From Halovivax ruber XH-70 (lineage in GTDB: Archaea > Halobacteriota > Halobacteria > Halobacteriales > Natrialbaceae): a stretch of DNA of 64,000 bases. Numbering within the stretch: position 1 is the stretch's first letter; each line of letters starts with the position of its first letter. Under the pieces are notes generated by a model, which saw only the letters and a list, made by a program, of their open reading frames with translations, searched no databases and was not told the DNA's origin. Of this stretch, positions 16,917 to 25,822 are shown one piece after another. Location: positions 124,001 to 188,000 of the forward strand of contig NC_019964.1 of assembly GCF_000328525.1 (NCBI RefSeq), read 5' to 3'. Made by a program: the position numbers and the translations under genes.

Positions 16917-18995
16917 TCATCCTTGTGCCTCGGTGGTCGCTCGCGGCAGCTCAAGAACGAAGCAGGCGCCGCCCGACTCGGCGTCTTCCACCCAGGCCTC
17001 GCCGCCGTACTTGTCGACCATCACGTCGACGAAGAAGAGACCGAAGCCCGATCCCGTCTCCTTGGCGTGTGAGGTCTCGCCGCGGCGAAACACGGACTCC
17101 TTGCGGTCGTCGTCGATTCCGCCCCCGTCGTCGGTGATGCGTATCGTGACCTCGTCGTCGACCGCGGCCGTCACGTCGATCGTGAGGTCGTCGGTGTCGT
17201 TGTGCTCGATCGCGTTCAGCAGAACGTTCCCGAGAACCTCCGAGAGCAACTCGTCGGCCCGTGCCTCGATTCCCGGAGCGACGTCGCGTTCGAATTCGAT
17301 CCTGGGGTTGGCGGTCTGCAGTTCCGAGAGTTTTCGATCGAGGATCGCGGAGACGTCGACCGAGTCGAGCTGGAGACTGTCTTCGGGCGTCGTGAGCGTC
17401 TCGACGACGCGCTGGACGCGCTGGGTGACCTCGGTCGTCGTCGTACACCAGTCGACGATCGTACGAGCGTACTGGCCCAGATCGCCGTCGAGCTCCGCGG
17501 CCAGGATTTCGCCGCGGGCTTTGATGACCGTCATCCCGTTCAACACGTCGTGGCGCAGGATTGAGTTGAAGAACTCCATCTGTTCGCGCTGGCGTTCGAG
17601 TTCCGTCACGTCCATCGCGGCGCCGATGACGTTCGTCACCGCCCCGTTTTCCACGACCGGCCTGTACTCGGCCAGGAAGTGGTTGGTCCCGATCTGAGTC
17701 GTGTGCGAGACAGCTTCGCCGTCGAACGCTCGCTCGATCGCCGCGACGATGCTCGGTTGCTTTGCGAAGATGTCGAACACCGACTCGCCGACGACTTCGT
17801 CCCTCTCGAGGCCGAGCTCGGCGAGGCCTTTGCCACGGGACTCGAGGAACGTCCTGTCGGCGTCGATCTGGTAAAAGACGAGCGGGAGAGAGTCGAGCAC
17901 CAGTGAGAGCTTCCGCTTTTGCTCGGTGACGTCCGATGAGATGATCGCGATGCCGTCCTCGTACGGATAGGCCTGGATGTCGACCCAGAACCCTCGGGAT
18001 TCCACGTGATACTCGCACGAGGCCGGCTCGTCCGTTTCCATCACGGTTCGGAACGTCTCCTCGAGAACGGTCCCGCGTATTTCGGGGAACGCGTCCCAGA
18101 CGGTCTGTCCGATGAGTTGCTCGGCTGGGGTGTCGAACCGGTCTGCGATCACGTCGTTGCAGTACGTCATCGTCCAGTTCCGGTCGAACGTGTAGTAGGC
18201 TTCGGGGAGGCGATCGACGAGTTCCCGGTACTGGTGCTCCTGGCGTACCAGCGCCTGTTCCTGTGCTTTCTTGCTCGTGATGTCGGTGGCCATTCCGACG
18301 AGATGTGCGTTCCCCTGCGCCGATCGAACCTCGCCACGCGCGAGGACCCACGTCTCTTCGCCGTTTTCGTGCTGGACCCGGTGTTCGGTCTGAAAGACGT
18401 CGCCACGCTCGATCGCCTGTTCGATATCCCGTTCGACCGTGGGAAGATCGTCCGGATGGATGCGCTCGGCGAGGTCGTCGAACGTCTCCGGCTCGACGCC
18501 GAACAGTTCCTCCGCGGAGTTGGTCCAGGCCATTTCCCCGCTCTCCAGGTCTAGTTCCCAGACACCCGTATTCGTGCCCTCCAGTGCGACCGCCAGTCGG
18601 TTCGTCAATTCGTCGTCTCTCGTTCCTTCGTCGATCGAGGCCGACCTGAGTCGTACCGTCGCCCGAATCGATTCGATCTCCTTCGACTCGAACGGCGCCA
18701 GTTCGACCTCGGCTGAACGGGGGCCCCCGGCAGTTTCGTCCAGTTCACCCCGAACGGTCCGGGAATCGCCGCGCCGGGCCACTTCGAGAGCTGCGGTGAC
18801 CGCGTCCCGATCGAGTGTGAGGGTTTCATTTACGTGTTCGATGACTCTCTTCCCTTCGAGCTCCCCTGGCTCGCGCTGGAACAGGGTAGCGTACGCCGGA
18901 TTGACGGCCTCGTAGCGACCCGTCTTCGGATCGAGAACCGCGACCGCGTCGTCCAGTTCGTCGAAGAACGCTCGATAGATCGCAGGATCTGCCAT
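16917..18995 (-). CDS. multi-PAS sensor histidine kinase
   Basis: 692 residues from ATG 18995. Four PAS-type domains follow one another (about residues 5-115, 150-265, 270-375 and 378-475; for example DAVAVLDPKTGRYEAVNPAY and GVWELDLESGEMAWT). The dimerisation box holds the phosphoacceptor His near residue 482 (ILRHDVLNGMTVI). The ATPase domain shows N box (NVLLNAIEHN), G1 (ITDDGGGIDDD) and G2 (GSGFGLFFVD). No membrane segments, so it is probably a cytoplasmic sensor of redox, light or a small ligand. The response regulator follows 31 bp after its stop codon. The chosen start removes an implausible Arg-rich lead and gives a clean PAS N-terminus. Confidence 0.88.
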   Translation of the reverse strand: MADPAIYRAFFDELDDAVAVLDPKTGRYEAVNPAYATLFQREPGELEGKRVIEHVNETLTLDRDAVTAALEVARRGDSRTVRGELDETAGGPRSAEVELAPFESKEIESIRATVRLRSASIDEGTRDDELTNRLAVALEGTNTGVWELDLESGEMAWTNSAEELFGVEPETFDDLAERIHPDDLPTVERDIEQAIERGDVFQTEHRVQHENGEETWVLARGEVRSAQGNAHLVGMATDITSKKAQEQALVRQEHQYRELVDRLPEAYYTFDRNWTMTYCNDVIADRFDTPAEQLIGQTVWDAFPEIRGTVLEETFRTVMETDEPASCEYHVESRGFWVDIQAYPYEDGIAIISSDVTEQKRKLSLVLDSLPLVFYQIDADRTFLESRGKGLAELGLERDEVVGESVFDIFAKQPSIVAAIERAFDGEAVSHTTQIGTNHFLAEYRPVVENGAVTNVIGAAMDVTELERQREQMEFFNSILRHDVLNGMTVIKARGEILAAELDGDLGQYARTIVDWCTTTTEVTQRVQRVVETLTTPEDSLQLDSVDVSAILDRKLSELQTANPRIEFERDVAPGIEARADELLSEVLGNVLLNAIEHNDTDDLTIDVTAAVDDEVTIRITDDGGGIDDDRKESVFRRGETSHAKETGSGFGLFFVDVMVDKYGGEAWVEDAESGGACFVLELPRATTEAQG

Positions 18996-19233
18996 GGGGG
19001 TCTCTTGCTGTAGGATGACTATCTGGGGATTTGTAGCTAGTGGCCCGAAACCGGTCGCAGGTTCCTGCACATTGTGGCGACTATCTCGACGACGGAGTCG
19101 CTGCCAGCGACGACGCACCCCGTCCACTCGTGAGAGATGGCAGTGGACTTATTGTAATGTAGGTATAACAATGCGCATGGAATCATATCGCCGGCCGCGT
19201 GATCCTCAGGAACAACGAGCCGAGTCGGGGCCG

Positions 19234-20448
19234 ATGGCGTCCGACCTGACACGCCGGAACGTCCTCGCGGTGACGGGATCGGCGCTCTTCACTGCCGTTG
19301 CGGGCTGTACGACAGATGGCGAATCCGACGGCGACGATAACGAGGAAGCGCTGGATAGCCGCGTCGACGAGCGAGTCGACGGCGAGTGGCTGCTACACCG
19401 GGCCACCCCGGAAAACACTGCGGCGACGGACGGCTCCGGACCCGATGGTGAGCCGTCGATCGCGTGGGAGCGAGCGGTCGGTGCCAAATCGGGTATCGAT
19501 CCACTCGTCGTCGATAGCCTCGTCTTCGCGTATCCGCCCGACGGACGCGACGTCGGGACGCTCGAAGCCGCCACTGGCGAACCCACGGCCGCCGGCCCGC
19601 TCGCGAGCGGCGAGTTGGCGATGGGGTCCGACGGCGAGACGGTGGTCGCCTATCGCGAGCGAGACGACGGTGACGAACTCGTCGGCCGCGACCTCGAAAC
19701 GGGCGAGGAAACGTGGACCACCGATGCGACGGACCTGTCGACCCCTCTCCTTACGATGCGCGACGGGGTCGCCTACCAGGGCGGCTCCACGCAGCCGTAC
19801 GGGCAGGCGTTCGACGTGGACGACGGTGACGACCGCTGGGAGTCCGAGTCGTCGCTCCCGATCGATTTCGCCGTCGACGACGAGATCGTTGCATACGCGT
19901 CCGACGAGATACTCGCCGCACTCGAGGCGGACTCTGGCGACCAGCGGTGGGTCGAGGAATTCGACGCGGCGCTGTCGACACCGCCCCTGATCGAGGATCA
20001 CGTCGTCTCCGCGACGGCCGATGGATCCGTCCTCGCCGTCGACTCGTCGGGAGATCTCGACTGGCGGAAACAGGTCGCGGACGGTGCCGTGACAGCGCTC
20101 GCCGCAGCCGAGGGACGGTTGTTCGTCGGAACCGAATCGGGCGTCGTCGCCCTCGACGCCGACAGCGGCGACGAGGTCACCCGATCGACGATTTCCGATG
20201 CGGTGCGGGCCCTCGCGGTCGGCGCCGACAACTGCTATGCGATCACCACCGAGACCGATGGCGACGACCCCGAAAACCGGTTGGTCGCCCTCGAGAGCGG
20301 TTCGCTGGAGTCGGCGTGGTCGGTCGAGGTACCAGGCGCCGTTCGTTCACGCCCGGTGATCCTCGATGGAATGGTGCTCGTGCGAGTCCTGCCGTCGGCG
20401 GCCGTCGACGAGAGCGACTTCGACGAAACACTCCTCGCGTTCGCGTAA
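19234..20448 (+). CDS. Tat lipoprotein with PQQ-type beta-propeller repeats
   Basis: 404 residues from ATG 19234. This start gives a compact Tat lipoprotein signal: twin Arg at 7-8 (LTRRNVLAV) and lipobox Cys at 25 (AVAGC), so the protein is exported folded and anchored by lipid. After an Asp/Glu-rich linker come seven or so PQQ_2-like propeller blades (GDDRWESESS; DSSGDLDWRKQV; FVGTESGVVALDADSGDEV). The ligand or partner is unknown; many haloarchaeal proteins of this type have no known function. Upstream in-frame ATGs at 19171 and 19177 would give a longer lead that fits Tat signals less well. It is divergent from the sensor kinase. Confidence 0.72.
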   Translation: MASDLTRRNVLAVTGSALFTAVAGCTTDGESDGDDNEEALDSRVDERVDGEWLLHRATPENTAATDGSGPDGEPSIAWERAVGAKSGIDPLVVDSLVFAYPPDGRDVGTLEAATGEPTAAGPLASGELAMGSDGETVVAYRERDDGDELVGRDLETGEETWTTDATDLSTPLLTMRDGVAYQGGSTQPYGQAFDVDDGDDRWESESSLPIDFAVDDEIVAYASDEILAALEADSGDQRWVEEFDAALSTPPLIEDHVVSATADGSVLAVDSSGDLDWRKQVADGAVTALAAAEGRLFVGTESGVVALDADSGDEVTRSTISDAVRALAVGADNCYAITTETDGDDPENRLVALESGSLESAWSVEVPGAVRSRPVILDGMVLVRVLPSAAVDESDFDETLLAFA

Positions 20449-20559
20449 CCAACTGGTCGCCGGTCGACGTCGTGCGTGGTAGGACGAGAATAGCGAGACG
20501 AATTTGGAGACAGCGGTGATCGAGAGACGGTCTACGCCACAGTGTCACCGAGTGAGTGG

Positions 20560-20735
20560 TTCGGAGAAGACGCGGCTCTATGCGAACGAAGTGAGCGAGA
20601 GCCGCGGGAAGATGAGTGGTATTACCGCGATCCGAACGAAGGCGTTCACCGCGAGTGAACGGAGTGAACGAGCGGGCCGACGACTGACCCAGAGACGTCG
20701 CGAAGCGACGTCGGCGGGGAAGGAGGAGTGCTTTT
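20560..20735. repeat. cluster of palindromic hairpins between convergent genes
   Basis: Three perfect inverted repeats lie in tandem: 9-bp arms at 20571-20579 and 20598-20606; GTTCAC/GTGAAC at 20644-20649 and 20655-20660; and 8-bp arms around a GAA loop at 20694-20712. A fourth GAA-loop hairpin (20768-20780) sits inside the thermosome terminator. The loops carry the GAACGAAGTGAGCGAG type of wording often scattered through haloarchaeal intergenic DNA. They may act as transcript 3' ends for both convergent genes or be REP-like elements. No gene is seen in 20449-20813. Confidence 0.6.
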
Positions 20736-20738
20736 GAT

Positions 20739-20811
20739 CGACCTTTTACCGAGCGTCGGCGCGCCGTGCGGCGAAGCCGCCGGCGCGAAATGAGCGTAGC
20801 GTAAAAGGTCG
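20739..20811 (-). terminator. inverted repeat at the 3' end of the thermosome gene
   Basis: Perfect 11-bp arms (CGACCTTTTAC at 20739-20749 and its complement at 20801-20811) flank a 51-bp GC-rich core that itself folds (GCGGC-GAA-GCCGC, 20768-20780). It begins 3 bp past the thermosome stop. In the minus-strand RNA it would form a long hairpin followed by a short T-rich run (ATCAAAAGC in the top strand read backwards), so it plausibly ends or stabilises the mRNA. Confidence 0.5.
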
Positions 20812-20813
20812 TT

Positions 20814-22490
20814 TTACATCATGCCGCCCATACCGCCGCCCATGCCACCCATGCCGCCGCCCATTCCGCCTGGGCCGCCGGCCGGCATGTCGTCGCCCTC
20901 GTCGTCGTCAGCGACGGCGAGGTCGCCCGCGGCGATGACGTCGTCGATGCGAAGCAGCATGACTGCGGCCTCGGTCGCGGAGTCGATGGCCTGAGTCTTG
21001 ACGCGCTTTGGCTCGTAGACGCCGTCGGCTTCCATGTCGACGGTGTCGCCGGTGTAGGCGTCGAGCCCGGCGCCGGTCTTGCCGGCGTCGTGGTCGGAGC
21101 GCAGTTCGACCAGCGAGTCGATGGGGTCGAGGCCGGCGTTCTCGGCGAGGGTGCGTGGGATGACCTCTAACGCGTCGGCGAAGGCCTCGACGGCGAGCTG
21201 TTCGCGGCCGCCGACGGAGTCGGCGTAGTCGCGCAGGGCGAGCGAGAGCTCGACTTCGGGTGCGCCGCCGCCGGCGAGCACCTTGCCGTCCTCGATGGTG
21301 GTGCGGACGACGCCGATGGCGTCCTCGATGGCGCGGTCGACCTCGTCGATGACGTGTTCGGTGCCACCGCGGAGAATGAGGGTGACGGCCTGGGCGTCCT
21401 CGACGTCTTCGACGAAGACGTGTTCGTCACCGGCGATCTCCTTCTGGGAGACGGAGCCGGCGAAGCCGAGGTCGTCTTCGGTGATGTCGTCGACGGAGGA
21501 GACGGGCGTCGCGCCGGTCGAGCGGGCGATCTGCTGGGCGTCGGAGTTCTTGACGCGGCGGACGGCCAGGATGCCCTCCTGGGCGAGGTAGTGCTGGGCC
21601 ATGTCGTCGATGCCGGAGTCGACGAAGACGGCGTCGGCGCCGACGTCGGCGAGCTGATCGACCATCTCCTCGAGCTGGGCCTCTTCCTGCTCGATAAACT
21701 GCTGGAGCTGGTCGGGGTCGGTGACGTTGACCTCGGCGTCGATCTCGGTCTCTTTGACCTCGAGTGCGCCGTCGATGACGGCGACGTTGGCGTCCTCGAC
21801 GAAGTACGGCATGTTGTCGGAGACGCGGCTCTTGTTGACGAGGACGCCCTCGACGAGTTCGGAGTTCTCGATGGCGCCGCCGACGACCTTCTCGACGGAG
21901 ATGTTGTCCGTGTCGATGCCGTCGTCGTCGGCGACAGTGCGGACGGCGTCGACGACGAGCTCCGAGAGCAGGTCGCGGGCGTTCTCGGCGCCCTTGCCGG
22001 TCATCGCGGTGGCGGAGATCTGCTGGAGGATCTCTTTGTCGTCGGCGTCGACGTCGATCGCGACGTCGTCGAGGGCCTCCGTGGCCTTCTGGGCAGCCTG
22101 TCGGTAGCCCTGCGCGACGGTGGTCGCGTGGATGTCCTGGTCGAGGAGCTCTTCGGCGCGCTTGAGCAGTTCACCGGCGACGACGACGGCGGAGGTAGTA
22201 CCGTCGCCGACTTCGCTCTCCTGGGTCTCGGCGACGTCGACGATCATGTCGGCGGCCGGGTGGTCGATCTCCATCTCCGTCAGGAGGGTGACACCGTCGT
22301 TGGTAACGATGACGGAGCCACTGGAGTCGACGAGCATCTTGTCCATGCCCTTCGGGCCGAGCGTGGTGCGGACGGACTCCGCGACGGCCTTGCCGGCCTG
22401 GATGTTCATCGACTGTGCGTCTTTACCCGATGTGCGCTGACTGTCGTCCGAGAGGACGATGAGGGGCTGGTTGCCCATTTGCTGAGCCAT
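20814..22490 (-). CDS. ths: thermosome (group II chaperonin) subunit
   Basis: 558 residues, normal length for the family. Signatures: [11 protein letters not shown] near residue 45, [17 protein letters not shown] (ATP-binding GDGTT), the [10 protein letters not shown] segment and a Gly-Met C-terminal tail ([16 protein letters not shown]). It forms a two-ring folding chamber in the cytoplasm. I prefer ATG 22490 over the GTG two codons upstream, because a TATA box lies about 30 bp ahead. The gene is followed at once by a strong inverted repeat. Its region continues with KH-protein and, further on, rio1, all on the same strand. Confidence 0.96.
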   Translation of the reverse strand: MAQQMGNQPLIVLSDDSQRTSGKDAQSMNIQAGKAVAESVRTTLGPKGMDKMLVDSSGSVIVTNDGVTLLTEMEIDHPAADMIVDVAETQESEVGDGTTSAVVVAGELLKRAEELLDQDIHATTVAQGYRQAAQKATEALDDVAIDVDADDKEILQQISATAMTGKGAENARDLLSELVVDAVRTVADDDGIDTDNISVEKVVGGAIENSELVEGVLVNKSRVSDNMPYFVEDANVAVIDGALEVKETEIDAEVNVTDPDQLQQFIEQEEAQLEEMVDQLADVGADAVFVDSGIDDMAQHYLAQEGILAVRRVKNSDAQQIARSTGATPVSSVDDITEDDLGFAGSVSQKEIAGDEHVFVEDVEDAQAVTLILRGGTEHVIDEVDRAIEDAIGVVRTTIEDGKVLAGGGAPEVELSLALRDYADSVGGREQLAVEAFADALEVIPRTLAENAGLDPIDSLVELRSDHDAGKTGAGLDAYTGDTVDMEADGVYEPKRVKTQAIDSATEAAVMLLRIDDVIAAGDLAVADDDEGDDMPAGGPGGMGGGMGGMGGGMGGMM

Positions 22491-22514
22491 AGTCACTCGA
22501 AGGATTGTTTGTGA

Positions 22515-22536
22515 TTCTATATAGGCTTTTCGCTCC
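22515..22536 (-). promoter_or_regulatory. thermosome promoter (BRE/TATA)
   Basis: On the minus strand the sequence reads GCGAAAAGCCTATATAG ahead of the gene. The TATA core is 22518-22523, centred about 30 bp upstream of ATG 22490, and the preceding CGAAAA is a good TFB-recognition element of the kind described for haloarchaeal chaperonin genes. Confidence 0.65.
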
Positions 22537-22598
22537 CTGTCGTCTGACTGCCGCCCGTGTGTGGGATTCGGAGACTGTGTGGTCGTCTAGCACGCGGG

Positions 22599-22765
22599 GT
22601 TTAAGTACGGTTTTCGCTGGGGGGACAACTGTCTGGTACGTGGGTCGCTGCTGTTGATCAGCTGCGTTTCGCCCGGAGAACCGGGTCTGGATGCGGTCGC
22701 CAGAACATCAGTCAGCCGTTGTCCCTCGGCCATCAAGCCTGTGCCGGCGATCAGGCTTGTTCTTC
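22599..22765 (+). ncRNA. candidate small RNA between KH-protein and thermosome genes
   Basis: On the plus strand TTTAAGTA (22600-22607), a wording typical of strong haloarchaeal promoters, is followed by ~100 bp that can fold: CCCGG-AGAA-CCGGG near 22675 is a perfect short hairpin. The stretch ends with CAAGCCTG (22734-22741) and CAGGCTTG (22752-22759), a perfect 8-bp inverted repeat followed by TTCTTCC, like a terminator. The transcript (about 22628-22765) would overlap the 3' end of the KH gene in antisense. Alternatively the hairpin simply ends the KH mRNA on the other strand. Confidence 0.25.
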
Positions 22766-23320
22766 CGTGCCCGAGCCCGGGAAGCGATGGTACTCGAGCC
22801 CCTGTCGTTTGAGTTCGTTGTGCTTCTCTTCTAAGAACGAGTAGACCGCGCCGTGGGGCGCACCGTCGAGAAGCATCTCCGCGGCGGTGCGGACGACGTC
22901 GACCTGTTCCGGCGTCCCGATGATCGCGAGCGTCGAGCCGTAGATGACGACGGAGGCGCCCGAGAGCTCCTCCATGAGCTCGCGGGTGCGGCCGTTCTCG
23001 CCGATCAGTCGGCCCTTCTGTCGCTTCATGTCGTTCGCGTTGCGGGACGCCGTGTCGATGTCGACGATGTCGAACATCATCAGTTCGTCGTCGAGCAGCG
23101 CCAGGGCGTCCTCGGGGGCGAACCCGCGCCCGATCGCCCGGACGATGTCCGGTCCCTTCAGGCCGAGCACGGGATCGCCGACGGTCTCGACCGCGACCGA
23201 CCCGTTCTCGGAGTCGATGTCGAGCCTGACCTCGGCGGCCGACTCGATCTCCCGCATCGTCTCCCCGCCGCTGCCGATGAGGACGCCGATGCGGTCCTGC
23301 GGAATCTTCACGTGCTGCAT
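22751..23320 (-). CDS. KH-domain RNA-binding protein (Dim2/Krr1-like)
   Basis: 189 residues from ATG 23320. Two KH domains are visible: the first with IGVLIGSGGETMREIE (GSGG loop, about residue 15) and the second with KGRLIGENGRTRELMEEL (GENG loop, about residue 110). This is the archaeal homologue of Dim2/Pno1, which works in small-subunit ribosome maturation with Rio1 and in binding the 16S rRNA 3' end. In many archaea it is next to rio1 and eIF1A; here rio1 is about 7 kb away on the same strand. An inverted repeat covers its stop codon (22734-22759). Confidence 0.9.
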   Translation of the reverse strand: MQHVKIPQDRIGVLIGSGGETMREIESAAEVRLDIDSENGSVAVETVGDPVLGLKGPDIVRAIGRGFAPEDALALLDDELMMFDIVDIDTASRNANDMKRQKGRLIGENGRTRELMEELSGASVVIYGSTLAIIGTPEQVDVVRTAAEMLLDGAPHGAVYSFLEEKHNELKRQGLEYHRFPGSGTEEQA

Positions 23321-23345
23321 GATCGGGCCTATTCGGTGCGCGGGG

Positions 23346-24017
23346 TTAAGCCCTTGGACCGAACTGGCCTGCATTGGTCTCTGTCGCCCCGCGGCGGACG
23401 GCGAGATAGCCACCGAACGCGCCCAGGAGAATCGGATAGAGCAGCCCTGCCAGCAGCAGCGCTTCGGTGAATTCGACGCTTGCGGACGTCCCTTCGTCAC
23501 CGGTGAACTCGAACACTTGCGTCCCGATTGCAACCGTGAGCAGATAGCCGACGGTCACCGTCGCGCCGATCTTCGCCCCGTCCTCCGGCGACGCGGTCGC
23601 CGGGAGCACCCGCGCTGCGAGCAGGTAACCCGCGCCGATCAGGACGACGACCGGGACGAGGCGCCAGAGGATTTCGGGGATCACGGCCTCTTCCATGAGC
23701 GCACCGAACATATCGAACGACATCGATCCGAACACCGTGTCCACGCCGAGATCGACGAAGTGAGCGCCAAAGTACACCCATCCGAGCACTGTCAGCAGTC
23801 CCGGTTCGTCTCCCTGTGAATCGACCTCGCCGGTCTCGTCGGTCACACTATCGTCGAGCACTCCCTCGGCTACCACGAGGCCGCTGAGCAGAACGAACCC
23901 CACGACGAACGCGCCGATTCCGATGACCAGTGCTTGTTGCCACGGAACGTCGTCGAAGAACGATTCTCGATCGTCGCCCGTTGTGGTGCGTGCCTCCGTT
24001 GATTCTGGTGCTGTCAT
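23346..24017 (-). CDS. membrane protein, paralogue of the one at 58074-58646
   Basis: 223 residues from ATG 24017, beginning with a polar N-terminus and four or five hydrophobic segments (VIGIGAFVVGFVLLSGLVVA; VPVVVLIGAGYLLAARVLP; LLLAGLLYPILLGAFGGYL). It shares with the 58.1-kb protein the phrases YFGAHFV versus YFNAHFV, a VP/IPPVV-LxAG-LLA segment and LLAGLLYP versus VLAGILYP, so they are paralogues of one haloarchaeal membrane family. Function unknown. It lies 25 bp upstream of the KH gene on the same strand and may be co-transcribed with trpS. Confidence 0.75.
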   Translation of the reverse strand: MTAPESTEARTTTGDDRESFFDDVPWQQALVIGIGAFVVGFVLLSGLVVAEGVLDDSVTDETGEVDSQGDEPGLLTVLGWVYFGAHFVDLGVDTVFGSMSFDMFGALMEEAVIPEILWRLVPVVVLIGAGYLLAARVLPATASPEDGAKIGATVTVGYLLTVAIGTQVFEFTGDEGTSASVEFTEALLLAGLLYPILLGAFGGYLAVRRGATETNAGQFGPRA

Positions 24018-24126
24018 TTCGCCAGCGTTCACAGTCCCGGTAGGTAACGTTGACGGCTCCGTGACCGGTCTACAGTACTGGCCGGGGCAGCGTGCCTGCG
24101 TCGATTTCGACGGTCCGTACCCGTGG

Positions 24127-25443
24127 CTACCCCCGATCGGCTTGGTGGGGGGAGGGCGGCCGATGCCGCGGGACGCCGACCCGTTCGAGCGCTCGCGCAC
24201 GCTCTCCCGGGCGGAGCCGATACGGCCCGAGTTCGTCCGCGAGTGACCCGAGCGCCTCGCGCCGGCGCTGGTGATCTGCCAGGAAGTCCGCGATTCGGTC
24301 GATCGCGAGCTCCTTCAGTTCGCCGCTCAACAGCTCGCCGGCACGGTACGCGCGCTCGATTCGCTCGAGTTCAGCGTCGTCCGGTTCGAACAGGTAGCGC
24401 AGGTACTGGAACGGGACGTCGACGCTGGGGTCGCCACCCAGTTCCCGGTGTTTCTCGACCGTCGATTGCCCGCCCGTGTAGGCGTGTTCGCGAATCGTTT
24501 TCGCGACCGTTTCGCGGTCGTCGGTCAACTCGATCGACGGGGCGTCGTCCGAGGAACTCAGCTTCCCCGGGCCGTCGAGGGCTGGAAGGAAGCGACCGAG
24601 GAGCGCGCCCGGCTTCTGGACGGGCAGTGACTCCCTCGCCGCGAGGTCGCGGCAGATCCTGACGTGGGGATCTTGATCGACGGCGATGGGGACCAGCGTC
24701 GGTTGCTGTCCCTCGACAAGTTGCGGGAGCAGGAGGTGCGTGGCCTGGACGGCCGGATAGAACGAGAGTCCCACGTTGTCCTGCTCGCCGTAGACCGCAT
24801 CGACGGTCGCCGGCGTCAGCCGCTCGGCCAGCGAGACGGCGATGGGATAGATCACGTCGGCGTCGGCCGTGTCGAGGACGATCCGTGTTCGCTCGGGATC
24901 GAAGCCGACGGCGAGGACGTCCCGGAGGTTGTCTCGGGTGAACTCGCCGATCTCGTCGAACGTCAGGTCTCTGGAGAGGAGCTTCTCGTCGTCCGAAAAC
25001 GGGAGGTACACCGTCGCTCCCGTCTCGTCCTGGAAGCGCTTCGCGAGGTACAGCGGGAGGACGTGACCGAGGTGGAGCGGGCCCGAGGGACCGACGCCGG
25101 TGACGATCGAGTGGGCTTGGCCTGCCTCCGCGGCGTCGAGATACTGATCGACGTCGCGACCGGCGTACATCGTCCGCCGCCGGATCGCTGGATGGTAGGG
25201 GAGCCGCTCGATCTGTTCGTCGGAGAGCGGCTCGGCGCCGAACTCCGAAACGAGGCGGTCGTACTCGGTGTCGGTGACGGTGTTGCCATCGAGTCGTGCA
25301 GACGAGGGTCGTTCGGGCGAATGTTCGGTGGCCGATGCGGCTGGGTCGGACGAGTGTCCGCCGGTCGCTGTGGCTGGATCGGTCGGGTGTTCACTGGTCG
25401 GTTCCGCTGTGTCGGGTGTGTCAGATGAATCGTGTCGTGCCAT
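24127..25443 (-). CDS. trpS: tryptophanyl-tRNA synthetase
   Basis: 438 residues. Class I signatures: a HIGH variant (GPLHLGHVLPLYLAKRF), a KMSKS variant (GKLSSSDDAP) and VDQDPHVRICRDLA, all matching archaeal/eukaryotic-type TrpS. It charges tRNA-Trp. An unusual feature is the N-terminal extension of ~50 residues made of Thr/Asp/Ser/Pro-rich words (TSEHPTDPATATGGHSSDPA), which looks disordered and probably non-catalytic; the catalytic part begins near residue 55. No closer ATG gives a better start. Haloarchaea often carry two TrpS forms, and this may be one of them. Confidence 0.92.
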   Translation of the reverse strand: MARHDSSDTPDTAEPTSEHPTDPATATGGHSSDPAASATEHSPERPSSARLDGNTVTDTEYDRLVSEFGAEPLSDEQIERLPYHPAIRRRTMYAGRDVDQYLDAAEAGQAHSIVTGVGPSGPLHLGHVLPLYLAKRFQDETGATVYLPFSDDEKLLSRDLTFDEIGEFTRDNLRDVLAVGFDPERTRIVLDTADADVIYPIAVSLAERLTPATVDAVYGEQDNVGLSFYPAVQATHLLLPQLVEGQQPTLVPIAVDQDPHVRICRDLAARESLPVQKPGALLGRFLPALDGPGKLSSSDDAPSIELTDDRETVAKTIREHAYTGGQSTVEKHRELGGDPSVDVPFQYLRYLFEPDDAELERIERAYRAGELLSGELKELAIDRIADFLADHQRRREALGSLADELGPYRLRPGERARALERVGVPRHRPPSPHQADRG

Positions 25444-25822
25444 TGTGCGTCGCTGCGGGGTGAACTGCGGGCTGTCGGATAGCTATCCGGGAGCGGTGGA
25501 GAGAACGAAGGGAGCCGCCGACACCACGACGCCGGGTTAGGCCGCGACGCCGTTGCCATCGACACTGTCCGCTCTCGATGGGTGACGCCAGCACCAGCCG
25601 AGAGCGGGATGCATACGGATACATCGTCGCTGTGGTTACCTAACGGTTTCGCCCGGGCCGCTGCTTCGTCCGACACACTGTCCCGGTCGCAAACCAGGGT
25701 GCGCCCAATTTTTCGTATCCTAATCGGGCCGCCGTTCTCTGTGTCGAATAGTTACTAGACGTTCGATGCGTCCCGGGATCTAAATGCTGGTTCTTAAGAC
25801 CACCCAGTGGGACCATCCAGTA
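25444..25822. other. 379-bp intergenic region between divergent trpS and the ABC importer
   Basis: I see no gene here. On the plus strand TTCTTAAGAC (25791-25800) is a TATA-like element centred ~27 bp before ATG 25823, fitting a leaderless promoter for the binding-protein gene. No clear TATA box precedes trpS. No inverted repeat or thiamine (THI box) riboswitch of the usual kind was recognised. Confidence 0.5.

Noticed and set aside
21354-22514. Long plus-strand open frame opposite the thermosome gene
   Set aside because: Val/Asp/Gly-rich mirror of the true gene; arises from GC-rich codons on the other strand, and the thermosome match is unmistakable.
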